Positions 1 to 12,200 of a stretch of 64,000 nt of DNA are shown here, piece after piece. Below the pieces are notes generated by a model. The model was not told the origin of the DNA. It saw nothing but the letters and a program-made list of their open reading frames with translations, and made no database searches. A program made the translations under genes and the position numbers. Each line of letters opens with the position of its first letter. The stretch's first letter is position 1. The stretch comes from Gamsiella multidivaricata (taxonomy: Eukaryota; Mortierellomycota; Mortierellomycetes; Mortierellales; Mortierellaceae), in assembly GCF_025024155.1 (NCBI RefSeq), contig NW_026251730.1, positions 406,869 through 470,868 on the forward strand, in the 5' to 3' direction.

Positions 1-3000
1 TACATGCCATGTTGTGCTCGAGACAGGAGAACATTGGTGCGATTGGGAGACTTGAGGAATCCGATGGAACTCGATGCTGCCATGGCTCCATCCCGCTTGA
101 CATTACTGCGAACAAGGGAGATAATGACAATCTTGGCCTCCTCGCCCTGTCAACAATAAAAACAAAACAAAACAAATAAAAAATGAGTCCATTGTGGCTC
201 AACATAAAATCTGGGCAAAAGCAAATAATACCGGCAATTTTCAGTACCTGGTAGTTGTCGATAGTCCGCAGAGTAAGGTGGTTCTGAAGAGAGATGTTCC
301 TTACGCCGATATGTTCGTTAGCCTCTTTATCGGGGGTCTCGCCCTGTTCCATATCTTGGTCCCTTTGATTCAACTGTTCCTGGTCTCGCTCGTCGATAAC
401 GAGAATAAAGCTTTTCCGCAGATGGTCCCGGAGCTTCGAAAGTTGGCCGAGATACGGTGTCAGGACTGCAATGTCCCCAGGCTTGTCATATCCATTCTTG
501 ATCAGGTACTGTGCCAGTGCCCCAACCATCCTGACCTCGAAAGAGTTGGCGAACGACTGCATGCCGTACTGATCCTTGCTGTCCTCGGCGTGTGCATGGT
601 CCATGAAGTACAGGTTGGCACCCATGCCACTCACATTGGGATACTCGAGGACTCGCTTTTCATCAACTAGGTCGGGATAAAGCGTATTCCTGATTAAGCT
701 CGAGATCTCGGGCCGCATGCGTCGCTGAATAGTCAGGTGCGATAGTGGTAGAGGGCTCTTCTTGTCAGTGACCAGTCGCTCAAACAGTGATTTGTCGAGG
801 TTGTAGTTCTGACCAACGGTGGAATCTGATGACAGGGTATATGTCTCGATCTGGGGACGGAGTTGCAGGTGGTCTCCGATTAGGATCAAATGCTGGGTGG
901 AAGCTGAAAGCGCGGCCAGTATGTGGGACTCGAGGACCTCACCAGCTTCCTCGCAGATTATGATGTTCGGAGCGACTGCTTCGATCAAGGCCTGCATTTT
1001 CGCGGCACCACTGGTTGTCATGCCAACAACAGACGACCCCCGTATAATGGTGCGGCGGATATCGTCGAACGCGTTGTTCTTGGCGCTCATAATCTTCTGG
1101 ACCTTCTCCAGGAGTCCCTCCAGCTCGTCCATCATGAAAGCCTGCACCTCCGGTTTCCACGACTCGATCAAACGTCCTCGCTCTCTCATGGACATCCTCC
1201 AGACATTGCCGGTCAAAAGTGCCAAGGGTCGATCTCTATCGGGGATCTGCAGGAGGGTTGGCTTCAAAGTTGGCATACCATCTGCCAGGAGGCCGAAGTA
1301 GTTATGATTGGCGCCATCCTGTTTCAACTCTTCCTGCTCAATGACACTCTGGTTCCATCGGATTTTGCTCTGAATATCTGCACACATCGCCCATTGAACG
1401 TATGGATGTGCTGGCTGCTTATTTTTCTTTCTTTCGACCCTCGTATAGCCTCCCTTCTCAGACAAAGGATCATTGTCGAGTGGCGTGGCGAAATCTTGGT
1501 CCTCAGCCTCTGGATCAGATTCGTCAGGAGCGTAGTAATCCTCATAGCTATAGACATCGCGATCGCTATCGCTATCGGATGCTGCGTCAGATTTGTAATC
1601 GTCGTGTGGAGTGCCGCTAGCGAGCTGCTCCCATTGGTCGAAATTCTTGGCCATTAAAAAGGGCGACAAGTACTCCCAGACAAGATGAGGACAGCGGAGT
1701 GCATTCTCCACCTTTGTAATATTATCTGCCAGCTTTTCGCACTCTTCTTTAGCCATCCAAAGCGCCTGGCGAACGCTGTAGGGTTTATCATGGGCTTTCA
1801 TGAGGCTTTCCAGATTGTACTGTTCGAGCCTCTCAGATTTGGACCGGGAGCCAATGCGGACAATTTGGGTAATATCTTCGTCCAGTAGGTGCTCCAGGAA
1901 CTGATCCAGTGCATGATTCGTGTAGCAGATACAGAGGATAGGTCCACAGTTCATCGCTTGCTTGTTGTGCAATAGGACTCGCATTAGATCCACTCCGATC
2001 TTGGTCTTGCCAGTCCCGGGCGGCCTACATATGACATAAAGACCATCATAAGTTAGTGTAAGTTGGTGCGTCGATAGCAAAGAAGGGAGAGAGAGGGACT
2101 GTCTGACATGCATCACCAAAGCTTACCCGCTGATCAGCGCAACTTCTCGGCAAAGAGTTTCGACCAAGGCGGATGCTTGCGTGTCATCGAGAGTACTTTC
2201 CCGCTGGAGCATGTGCACAGCATTTTCGACCGACTGTGGATCGCCTGCATCCAAACGGAGTTCCTGATCCTTGACGAGGACGGACAGATCAAAGGTGAAT
2301 CCCGGAGCACGCGCATACAGCGGTGGGTCGACCTTGCCGCCAGCGTCCAATCTGGTGTTATATTCGTGTTCGGTCGGAGCGATATACTTCCCGAAAGGAA
2401 GGGTCGCAGGCTCACAGTTCTGAAGCGCTTGCAACACCGGTCGGTAAGCCTCAAAGAACCCGCCGTTGGTTTCGACCAGGAACCACTGCTCACGGTTTCC
2501 ATCTTCGGGCAAGGCCATCGAGTTCAGTATCTGCAAGTACGTCTTGGGGTCGGTTAAAGAAATCTGGATGCGTGCAGCATCCTCGTCCTTGGACAGAGCT
2601 CCAATGTCGCGACTCGTGATCACTCCGAGGACCATCTGGAATGCAGGGCCATCATATCCAGGCTCTGTCTCGGTGCTTGTTGGGCGACTAACAATACACA
2701 CAAGCGCACCATGCATCAGACGTCTGCGCGACTTCTCCCAGAACTCGGCTCGACGTCGCTGCCCGGCGCCCAGGATCTGAGCAGGCTGGGTGAATGAAAT
2801 TTCGATGGAGCCTCCCAGTTTCTTCTTGCAGTCCATGCCGTGGAACTGCACATCTCCGTAAACGTTCAGACTGACGCTATTATCGAGCAGCTTCCGGAGT
2901 CCTCTCTGCCGCAACAAGTCCTCGTCGTTCCATCTGTCGGTCTTCTCCAGGGCAGTCAAAAATGAAACTACCCCCTTCTTGAGGGAACTCAGCATATCTT

Positions 3001-4261
3001 CTCTCAATAGCCGGAAATGGATGTCCAATTGGCGTCTCCAGCCATGTGGCAGAAAATGGGGTGCTTCGGGCACACAGTTCGACGGCAGGAATGGCAGACG
3101 GGAGCATGTAATCTCCCTCTGCGTTGGATGGACCTTGATATCCTTGACGAGCTCGTGGTCATTGTCGTGCCTGGGGCCGTCCGGGGACAGCTGACCTGGG
3201 GGATTGTAGGCCATTTTCAGATGAACCAGGTTGGGTGCATGATCTCCGATGGATCGAGATGACGAGCTCGGGCCAAAGAGACCGCCCTCATGGATGATAG
3301 TCCCCTGCGTATCAGCAACGATTCTCTGGAGCCTCGAAATGTCTGCGTCCAGGATGCTCTGGATAAAATCGTTCTCTCGGGTGTCCCTTGAGGCTTTACG
3401 GCACTTGCTCCGCTGCTCTTGCAGCAGTCTGATCATGTCGACCATCTCGTACCTGGCGTCCTTGATGCGCTTTATCAGCTGATATATCAGTCGAGTGATG
3501 GCAAGCAACGCGCGTTGCAGGGATGTCACTTGGCAGATGGATCGATCCATAGCCAACCGTGCTCCCATGACACTGGTATCTTCTAGCGAACCTCGATCCA
3601 GGAGTTGGTCCATACAATCAAGGATCCGACTCAAGAATGGATCCCGATGGAGGTAGACGTTCGCATAAATCAGCCCTGTCTCGCTGGTCATGGTAGACTG
3701 GCATACAGACTCACGTGTGAGGACCCCGACTAACGGCAAGATCGCGAACTGGAACGAGAGAGCATTGTTGCTGTCGCCGGCGTCGATGTCCATCGGCATC
3801 TCCATAATCTCTGAAAGGCGAGCGCGACCAGACGTTGATGCCAAGCCCGTCACACAGCCCGAAGTGTCGATGGTGTGATGGTTCGAAAGGTTGATCAGAC
3901 AGGAGTTAACGAAGCTGCGGATCTGCTTTTGGCCCCGAAAGCCCGTGAAATCCGCCTTTCTCAAGTAGAAGCTAGCCAAGTGCTGTAGCTGCTGGTCTGC
4001 AGCTGCCGCTACGATCACATCGTCAGTACCGTCCCCTGTAACCTGGATGGTTGTGGGCCGTCTCGCCAATACAATCTCGGCCCTTTGCGCGTCTGTAATC
4101 TGTCCGCGACCGCGACCGCGGCCACGACCACGGCCAGCATCACCTTGGTCAAGATGCCCTCTACCCGCTCCTTGGCCCTTGCCCGCGCCGCCGCTGTCTC
4201 CATCTCCACCATGACCGCCGCGGCCCCAGCCACGCCCGCCTCTGTTCGAGAAAGCCGTCAT
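1..4261 (-). CDS. ZNFX1/Hrr1-like NF-X1 helicase, copy A (3' end beyond window)
   Basis: Visible exons on the minus strand are 4261-2127, 2024-248 and 146-1, giving about 1352 residues; the zinc-finger part lies outside the window. The N-terminus (residues 1-60) is Gly/Arg-rich (RGRGRGRGRG). A long conserved N-terminal region follows, and an intron (2025-2126) splits the Walker A motif GPPGTGKT near residue 712. Further superfamily-1 (UPF1-like) motifs are CYTNHALDQFLEHLL, motif II as CEEAGEV, motif III as GDHLQLRPQ (the other copies have GDHKQLRPQ), QRRMRPEIS, and NYQ|GEEAKI split by intron 147-247. The visible frame is open throughout. Members of this family (animal ZNFX1, fission yeast Hrr1, Neurospora SAD-3) are RNA helicases of small-RNA silencing, working with RNA-dependent RNA polymerase; a role in silencing here is inferred from family. 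The start is the first ATG before the RGG tract. Confidence 0.9.
435..735. repeat. 301-bp near-identical helicase tract shared by copies A and C (copy A instance)
   Basis: The tract matches 20230-20530 with about three substitutions, while the equivalent region of copy B carries roughly twenty differences. It encodes the RecA2 region around the QRRMRPEIS motif. The pattern fits recent A-C gene conversion. Confidence 0.8.
1896..2194. repeat. 299-bp tract shared with copies B and C (copy A instance)
   Basis: By eye this segment is identical base for base to 13724-14022 and differs at about four positions from 21595-21893. It covers the end of exon 1, the whole 102-nt intron and the start of exon 2 with Walker A. 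Sequence on either side diverges abruptly from copy B. Confidence 0.9.
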
Positions 4262-5102
4262 AGCTGATATACGATTAATATTATGTAGAGGCCTCTGTTA
4301 GAACTGAGGAAGAGCTCGTGGGAAAAAAACATAATATAATATAGAACAGACAGGTAGACATCAAGCACTACGGTACCTTGGTTCTGGAAGGCTTTTTTTT
4401 TGTTGCTGCGCTGTGGTACAGTCGTGTGCTCAGTAGTGTAAAGAACTGCTTGCGCGCAATGCAGTGGTGTGATGTCCTATTGCTGCTGGCTGCTTCGAGT
4501 GCTGCTGTATGTTTGTAAGTGTGCGAATGCGAGTTTTTTCCTTGACAAGTGCAAGATGTTGGCGAAGGAGGGGCTAACGAAGAAAGAAAGCGAGAGAAAG
4601 GAAGAAAAAGAAAAAAACTGCCAAGCATTTGCCCCCTAAGCTATCTGGCCCGTGCACTCCCCATTGAACGCCCTTTTTGGCAGTGCTGCCCGTGCATGAA
4701 CGTGTCCTGCATCAAACATGAGCAACCCCATTTCGACCTCGCACCTTCCTTAATGAGTAACCGGAGGCGCCACCCTTCATGCGTTCATGCACAAAAGCGT
4801 CTAGGATATTTTCCGGGTCATCATCATATGGTGTATATTATACTGGAGACGTGTCATGAGGGCGGTGGCGAGGTCCAGGGCCAGGTCAATGGACGCGCCA
4901 CCACCGGAGCAACCTCGCCTTTTCACCCGCTTTTGCTATACAGACACCCACATTCAACAGCCATCCCTCCTCTCCTCCTCCTCCTCTCCTCCTCCTCCTC
5001 CTCCTCCTCCTCCTTCTCTTCTTCTTCTCTATCTTTGCGCACAAACACTCACAAGGCTATCCATTCACTCTCACTTACCCAACTACATACGCTCCATCCA
5101 CC
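4262..5102. other. Divergent intergenic region with CT-rich tract
   Basis: It lies between the start of helicase copy A and the Crinkler relic. A CTC/CTT microsatellite occupies 4964-5031, just before the relic's ATG, as often seen in fungal core promoters. The reading frames here are low in complexity and I do not regard them as genes. Confidence 0.5.
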
Positions 5103-8100
5103 ATGGCCGACCTCAATCTCTTCTGTCTCACCGATGGAGATCCCACGTCGAGAGCGTTCGATATCGATATTGAGCCGGCTGCCATAGTCTCCATCCTTAG
5201 AAAGGCCATCAAGGCCCAAAAGAACGCCGCTTTCGCTGATGTCGCAGCAGACAAGCTTAAGCTCTGGCGTGTTTCTGTTCCTGTCGTCGCTGGCCATATC
5301 CACAATGCGGTCTTCCTGAACGAGATCGATTCCAAGACGGAGCTCATTCCGACAGACGATGTCTCCGATGTCTTCCCAAACACGCCAGCCAAGGAAATAA
5401 TTCACATCATTGTTCAGCGACATCACCAAGTAATGCATCCCACGCGCTTTGAATTAGTATCTGGATTTGTTCGCGTTTCGCTTCTTTCTCACAAAATACT
5501 GACTCTTGACCTCATCGTTTCTTGCATTCTACCGTGCTGTTACATTGGCTGCCCTTGCACTTGTACCACTCCTTTCCTCAGATGGATCTCGTCCTAACTC
5601 CCTGTTCTTGGGTGAGTGCACAGCTATGTGCTCTTCATTTTCGTTCTGATAATTAATAACCTTCTAGTGTCTAATAGCCCTATTCTTTCGTTTTATGAAT
5701 AGGCGACCTGAGAACTGACATTAAAAAAAATCACCGACAAATTTCTCGCACCTGGATCGCCCGCGGCTGACTTCTTCCAACGGTTCGTGCATGGCCACGA
5801 GAAGTTGCTACTCACAACCGACAATGCCCCTGGCTTGCCAAGAGTCCGGCTTCGCAGAGGATGCCCGCCACCCGACACGTAGCCGAGCCTGCTCTTTCTG
5901 GATCTGCCCGATCCCTCTAAAGGCAATAAGCCATCGAAGCAACTGACGTCCGACCACATCCTGGAGCTGATCAAGAGGTGCGAATGCCGCAATTTCCAGA
6001 ATGTGCCTATTTTCTGTGTCGTCAGATGCGGAAAGACACGAGGCATGATTGAGGCATTGGGGCTTTTTACTTTAACACTGCTGGTGATGATCTGGGGTCC
6101 AATGATATCACCACACTCATATCTGAAGTCAAGACGCGTCTGCAGGACGATAAAGCTGCGAATAACCGTCAAGCAAGGATGGTAACATACCTCCTTTTCC
6201 TCTCCCGGCTCAAGGTCTTCCAACACTGTTCGAAGGTCCCGGGCAGCGAACAGACATTTACCAGCGCAAGATGGACCATCCCCCAGACCTGTACCTCTGC
6301 CTTCAGACAAGACATTTTCGACAATCTATTCTAGCAGTTCTTCCTGCTCAAGTCTTTGACAGAGATAGAACTGTTGGGGGTTATCCGAGAGGAGTGAAAG
6401 CTCACAATAGGCCTGCCTATTGAACACAGAAGTCATGGAGGGCTCCCAGATTCCAACGCTTACGAAAAGCTACTGGTTGTTCATGATGAGGCGCAGATCC
6501 TTGGCGAAACGGACTGGGGGAAGTTCGAGTCGATGAGTCCAGATAGGACAAACGGCCTTTACTCTCCCCTGTTTTACAAGGATTTTGAAATGTCGGATGC
6601 GAAGCACCACTTACACTTATAACCTCTGGCACGGGGCTCAGTATCTACACTTTAGACTGGGCGCGGAGCCCTGGCTCGTTCGTTAAGAGATCTGGGTTCG
6701 ATGAAGATATGGACGGATTCGAGTACATGGAGTTCTCTGGCCGGACAGGACGCGAGCCAATCGAGGCCTATATCCCTGGCCTGCGAGACCTATTGCACAC
6801 AGAGGAGGGGAAGCAAGCATTGGATGAACTCCTGCGACCAAAGGCAATCAAGATCATGTCGGAAAGGCTTCTCGGTCGGTTCCGTCCAATTATCATGACC
6901 ATTGAGAGGATCATTGGGAATGTCAATCCAGACAACTGGCAAAACGCAATCGATGTGACAGAGTCCATGCATTGTTTACCCTTATATTTACTTACAGAAC
7001 AAGACAAGAGAGAGATCTTTATTTCCTGGGCAGACGGGCACCTTATAAGGCACTGCCCGTCTGCATCATGCGAAGGGCGCTTGTCTTTGCTCGCACGTAC
7101 TACACAGGTTGATATAGTGCATTCCAGATTGGTATCGTACAGGTTCTATACCGAACAGGAGAAATCTCTGCCATGAACTAGTTCGCTTGGAAAACAAGTG
7201 CTGTGAGAACTTGTCGATCTTACAGGAGTTCTCTACGATAGAGGAGGTTCTGGGATTATTTCTCTTTCAGCGGTTTATGTTTGGAGCTGACGCACTGGTC
7301 CTTCAGAAAGCAGCGCCACTGTTGGTAGAGCGCGGTTTCGGTCGTATCAAGATCATCGAGGGATGTGCAACGACGGTTCTTGATGAGCCCATTCGTGTTG
7401 AAGGCCGCCCAAATTTATTTCAGGGAGCAGGATTCCGGCTTCATGAAGACCATGGAGCGGTGGGTCCAGCAATCGGACAGGTCTCAAGCACACGAATACG
7501 CATGAGAACTCATGATGATGAATGTCATTACCAAGACTTTCAAGACGCGCACTCTCTTTGACTAGGAACACGATCCGTCGATACTTTCTTTGTGTGCGGC
7601 GCTCAAAAGAGAAGCGGAAATCGTCGGTCTGGATGATCAGAGACTCCAGCGAGGAATCACACATGATTATATATCGATGAATGAATTCATGGACTGTGGT
7701 GTATTCACCGCATTATAAAGTGCCCCATTCCTCTGAATCCGCCACCACTCGGTGCCGATCCTTTATTATGAGCATTATGCCTCTGGGACCACTTCCTATA
7801 TTCCTAGACTCCTATACTAGATGCATTAATAGCCATTCCTTAGTATATAAGGCACGATCTGTCACTATTAAAAAGGGCAACTCGCTTTTCACAGAATTAT
7901 TGTTCCCAATACTCCGCATGGACGCCCATGCCAACACCGACTCATTGCGACTCGGCAAACCTGTCCCATCGTTCTTTTTTCCCCAAAGCCAAGCCATCGA
8001 GGACCTGATATCGTCTTTTATATTCGAGTTGAGCGCAAATCATGCTCTGGAGTCCTTTTCCGACCAAAAAGTCAAAGAGCATGTGAAAGGAACTCGCCGA

Positions 8101-8414
8101 GTACTGCCCCCGCCAATACGTACGTCAGCATGATCATTGCGAACCCTGCCAAGTTGGTAAATTCGATGCGTCCACGGCCTGATATCGATCTCGAAGCTAT
8201 TGCTGTAAGATGTCCTTTCCCTGCGTCCAAGGCCATGTAAGGACTCCCAAGCTGATGGTCTGCAACAGGTGGTGAACAGGGTCGATGAACGCAACTTTTG
8301 CCAAAGGTCTTTCCAAAGAGCCATGTCGAGTTCCTGGACGGGATTAAAACTCCTGTGAAGCGGGCTGCAGAGGACAAGCAGGAAGCGGAAGGTTCCAAGG
8401 AGACAAGGATCTAG
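5103..8414 (+). pseudogene. Decayed Crinkler (CRN)-type effector gene with P-loop domain
   Basis: The first exon (5103-5429) encodes a typical fungal Crinkler N-terminus with the ubiquitin-like header, opening MADLNLFCLTDGD and including the conserved DKLKLWRVSVP block. A donor GTAATG follows at 5430. Downstream, Crinkler-like stretches occur in changing frames. They are broken by many stops (TAG at 5880-5882 is the first clear one) and by frameshifts up to a tail ending at the stop near 8412-8414. A P-loop remnant near 6025-6042 reads VRCGKTR, so the leading glycine of Walker A is lost. Coding-like pieces include 6709-6975, 7187-7450 and 7900-8130. CRN proteins are modular effectors first described in oomycetes and also abundant in Mortierella and arbuscular mycorrhizal fungi. 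This copy cannot make a full product; only the N-terminal exon is intact. Confidence 0.8.
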
Positions 8415-9204
8415 ATTTCTCCCACCTGTCTTCATAGCTCCATGGCACAGAATGTCAAGCAACAATGATTTGTTTTATATAGCGCAATAAGTAGCAACCC
8501 TTAGTGGAGATCCTATCACTTGTCCTAAAAAAAATTTCATCCCACATATGGGATGAAATTTTTCCTGCACTATCTCCATGTAGCGATTGTTGGCTCTTTC
8601 TGCCTCGCGTCTCGCTTATCCAAACTACTCACCGCGATTCCGTACCCCAATATAGTCAAGTCGCCTTCTGATCGTCTCTCCACTTCATATTAGCTTTGTA
8701 TTGTTTTGAGGGGCAGTAATGATTGATTCGTATTCGGCAGCTAATTCATAATGTCCTCGGAAGACCTCATTTCCCCATCCCTCTTCCAACAAGGACCAGT
8801 TGACTTGGAGTGAGAAGGGGTAGCCGTCAGCGCCATCATTGGTAAATTCACGATTATCATTGAGAAGGTATCGAATGTCCATGATGTGGAAGTTGGTGGT
8901 GGTTGTACAAAAATTAAATTTAAGCAGCGCGATATTAATGGGGAATTCTCAATGAGGATGATCCCATTTCAGCTCATTCCTTAATACCAGTTTCAAGCAA
9001 ATGCCAGCCAAGTTACATTTCTAGGTGCCCCGGGGACCAGGTGTCAATATGTGCTTAGAAAGAGGGGTTGGCCATCATAATAGCATTTTACGCAATTGCA
9101 ATCCGCATTTTCTTATTAAAATTCATCCCATATATATGAATTTAGGACAAGGGATATGATAAATGACATCTTGGCTCCCGCTCATCAGCACCGTGTAGTT
9201 TCGA
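8415..9204. other. Intergenic region between Crinkler relic and helicase copy B
   Basis: It is mostly occupied by the inverted-repeat element at 8514-9156. I see no other gene. Helicase copy B ends at 9205. Confidence 0.5.
8514..9156. mobile_element. MITE-like element with ~40-bp inverted repeats and TA flanks
   Basis: The left end reads TATCACTTGTCCTAAA. The right end, on the other strand, reads TATCCCTTGTCCTAAA, 15 of 16 bases matching and both starting with TA. Similarity continues inward through a block ending TATGGGATGAA, and the left arm itself folds into a hairpin (8528-8562). Size, inverted ends and TA flanks suit a non-autonomous Tc1/mariner-type element. A minus-strand 65-codon ORF inside (8685-8882) matches nothing I recognise. 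The family assignment is inference; no transposase is present. Confidence 0.6.
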
Positions 9205-12200
9205 TCAGCGTCTCTGACGATACATGTCCTCAAACTCCGTATTGAGTACGTTATCGCCTCGCAACGCATGGTCACCACCTCCAATCAAGGCGCCACACTC
9301 GGCACAGTGCGCCTGTTCCATCGCCATCCCACACTCTCCAATGACATACTAGATCAACAGGAAGAGTACTTTGTTAGAACCTAATTACCTCTTTCATTCG
9401 TATGGCAACAGAACCCTGTCAAGCAAATAAAACAGTGACTTACGGGATGGCCGTTCGGACACGCGTACCAGTGTCCTGATCCTCTCAACTCCTGACTCAT
9501 CGCCCTGAACAACTGCAGCTTTTCCTCCTTTGACAGGGGCGAATAGGAAGCCTGACCTTTGGCTGCCTTGACAACCTCAACCATCTTTGCCTCCAACTCT
9601 TCTGCTCTAGCCACGCACTCGATCTTGATACCACGCGGGCAGTGATCCTTAAGGTCTTTGTGCTCGGCCATGAACTTTTCCTGAAGACTGTTCACTTGCT
9701 TCAAACGATCCTCCTTAGCCTTGTCCTCGGTCGGAAACGTCTTCATTCCAAGCCATCGCGTCTCTCTGCAAATGAGATCCATGTGGGTGATTTGGGCGTA
9801 GACGGCCTTTCGACTAAAGCGCCCATTCAGCGAAGCGGTCTGCAGTTTCTCAATATGGATTCTAGCGCATCTTAACAGGTCCTCCACGAACCAATACCAT
9901 CCCGTTGAAGCTCCGCACTTGTCCATGGCCTCAAATGCCTGTGAAATGACGAAGATCAACACGTTGGCCCGCTCTTGCAAAGAATTGACATATGATTCAC
10001 CAAAATGCCCATCTCTCGGGAGGCCACACTCAACAACGCAGGCTTGGACGATATCAGAGGCTGTGGCTGCATCTCTTGGCAGAGATGGGTGGGTGACAAG
10101 GTCCTCCGAAAGGTCATAAGTTGGAGTAGTCTTGATCCTGTAGAGATGAGAGACGGCAGCGTCGAAGAGTCGCTTAGTCGGAGACTTGAAACCCTGTATG
10201 CTGATTTCCCCGAATTGGTACAGCGATTTTGTAGCTGGGCTGATCATCTTGACCCAGGCATCCGCATGCAACTTAGGGATACGATAAATATTCTCGATCG
10301 ACTCAACATTACTATTCGGTAGCTCCACATTCTTGTCATCGTGTCTCCCAAGCACTCTCAACTCGGCGCTCGGTGGTTCAGGGCACTCTTCGGTCACGCC
10401 TTTCGTGAGAGAAGCTATGAACGCGTCATGGCGATCCCTAATCTGGACTTGCGCCACATCGAATGCCTGCTGTGCTTTGGTCATGGCCCCAAATTGGGTG
10501 ATCTCGTGCTTGTGTGAGCGTAGTCGCAGTTGTGAGCATTTGACCCTGCGGCCGTATCTCAAGATTCCAATGATGGGCTTGCGACAGTTGGGACACGACA
10601 CTTGGGGCACTTCATCGTTCGTCAGATCCTTCTTGCCGACATATTGAACATCGCCTGTCTTCTTGTCCGTCTCTGCAACGTAGTACTCGGACATTCCCAT
10701 CATTCCATCCAGTGTGGTCATTGTCAGGGCATGTCCACACGCAAGAACGAGGATCGGGTCGTCATCGATATCGACCTCAGCGAGCGATTGCTGCATGATC
10801 AGGTCGACAATCTGACCCATGGTTGAAGGGTCCTTGCACTCGACACAGAACTTTTCCGAAGGACATTTCTCACCGCAAATAGAAGGACATTGATGGCCAC
10901 ACTTGAGTTCCTTGTCGCACCGTTTGTTGCACGGGAGTCGGTCGCAAGGTGCTCCACAAGGCATCTCACACTGGCCTTGATGCTGGCAGCTCCAAACGCA
11001 TCTCTGACAGCACGCAGCACATGGCGCATTGCATTTTTGATGGCAACGGGAGTGAGCGCAAAAGACCTCGCATTTCTGCCCGCAGGGGGGACAGGCTGCT
11101 TTGTCATGACACTTGGATATGCAGGGATGGCCACAGAACAGGTTCCTGCCGCATTCTTTTTTGCATTTCCCATGAACAGTGCGCTCGATGCGCACAGCAG
11201 GATTATCCTTCTTCTTCTTCCATCCAGGAGACTCCTTTTGGCATTCGGAGCACGGACGAGTACAAATATGGCCACACCCTAGCACTTCATTGCAGGGTTT
11301 ATCGCAAACGACCGCCGATGGATCCATGTGGCAAGACAGAATATGTTCATGCTCGCAGGTCGAAAGTTTCCTTGCCATCTGGACTTTGCAAAGAATCTTG
11401 GATGGGTTCTTGGCTTGCCAGCATCGTGGACGGTCAAAGATGTGACCGCATGCCAACAGAATCGGAGACACAAACTCCATGCAATTGCCGCATTTTTCGC
11501 CGCAGACCTTAGGGCATACGTGATCGCATCCGGGCTGAAGCTGGGGGCATGGCTCAAAGCACTTAACCAAGACGTGGTCCTTATCATCAGGATGGCCTAC
11601 GACGCGTAACAGAATTCGTTGGATATTAGTAAATGTTCCGTTGACATTTCAAAGCAGCAGGTTTAGTTCCTGAGATGACTTACATTGAAGAGGACAGACA
11701 TGACCGCATGGCATACCACGTCCACAAGCAGCCGTACAGCCAGCGTTCGGAGCAACAATCTTGAATGCCTCGGGTTCATCCACGATGTTTGTTATCTCGG
11801 GATGATTCTTGCAGACAATGGGGAAACCACTCCTGACACGATCAAACTGACGAAGCTCTTGAAGAACATTTTGCCACATACCACTCCTGGCGCCTTCCAT
11901 GAGGCCAGCATTTCCAATGAGGAACATCCCGTGCTGAGCTCTTGATAGCAGCACATTGGTGCGGTTCGGAGACTTGAGGAAACCAATCGAACCACCAGCC
12001 GTAGAGGTTCCGTTCTCTTTGGAATTGCTGCGGACAAGAGTGATGATGACGATCTTGGCTTCCTCGCCCTTTATTCGAAGTGAAAAAAAAAAAAAAAAGC
12101 AAGTTAGTGCCTCGTTCCATAAACACACAATGAACACGCGACGTAGGTGACTGTAAACCTTTCAAATTCGTTACCTGATAGTTGTCGATGGTACGCAGAG

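Noticed and set aside
819..1657. Plus-strand frames across helicase copy A exon 2
   Set aside because: They are shadows of the minus-strand helicase, whose motifs run uninterrupted through the region.
4549..5187. 212-codon plus-strand frame over the CT-rich promoter
   Set aside because: It is low in complexity, overlaps the Crinkler start in another frame and shows no conserved motif.
9381..9443. Reading-through C-terminus of copy B after CPNGHP
   Set aside because: It is intron sequence. Splicing to 9348 restores the RZ finger, so the read-through tail is not the real end.
11649..12137. Apparent frameshift in helicase copy B between two overlapping minus frames
   Set aside because: Explained by a normal intron (12069-12174) joining NYQ to GEEAKI. 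The total coding length is divisible by three.
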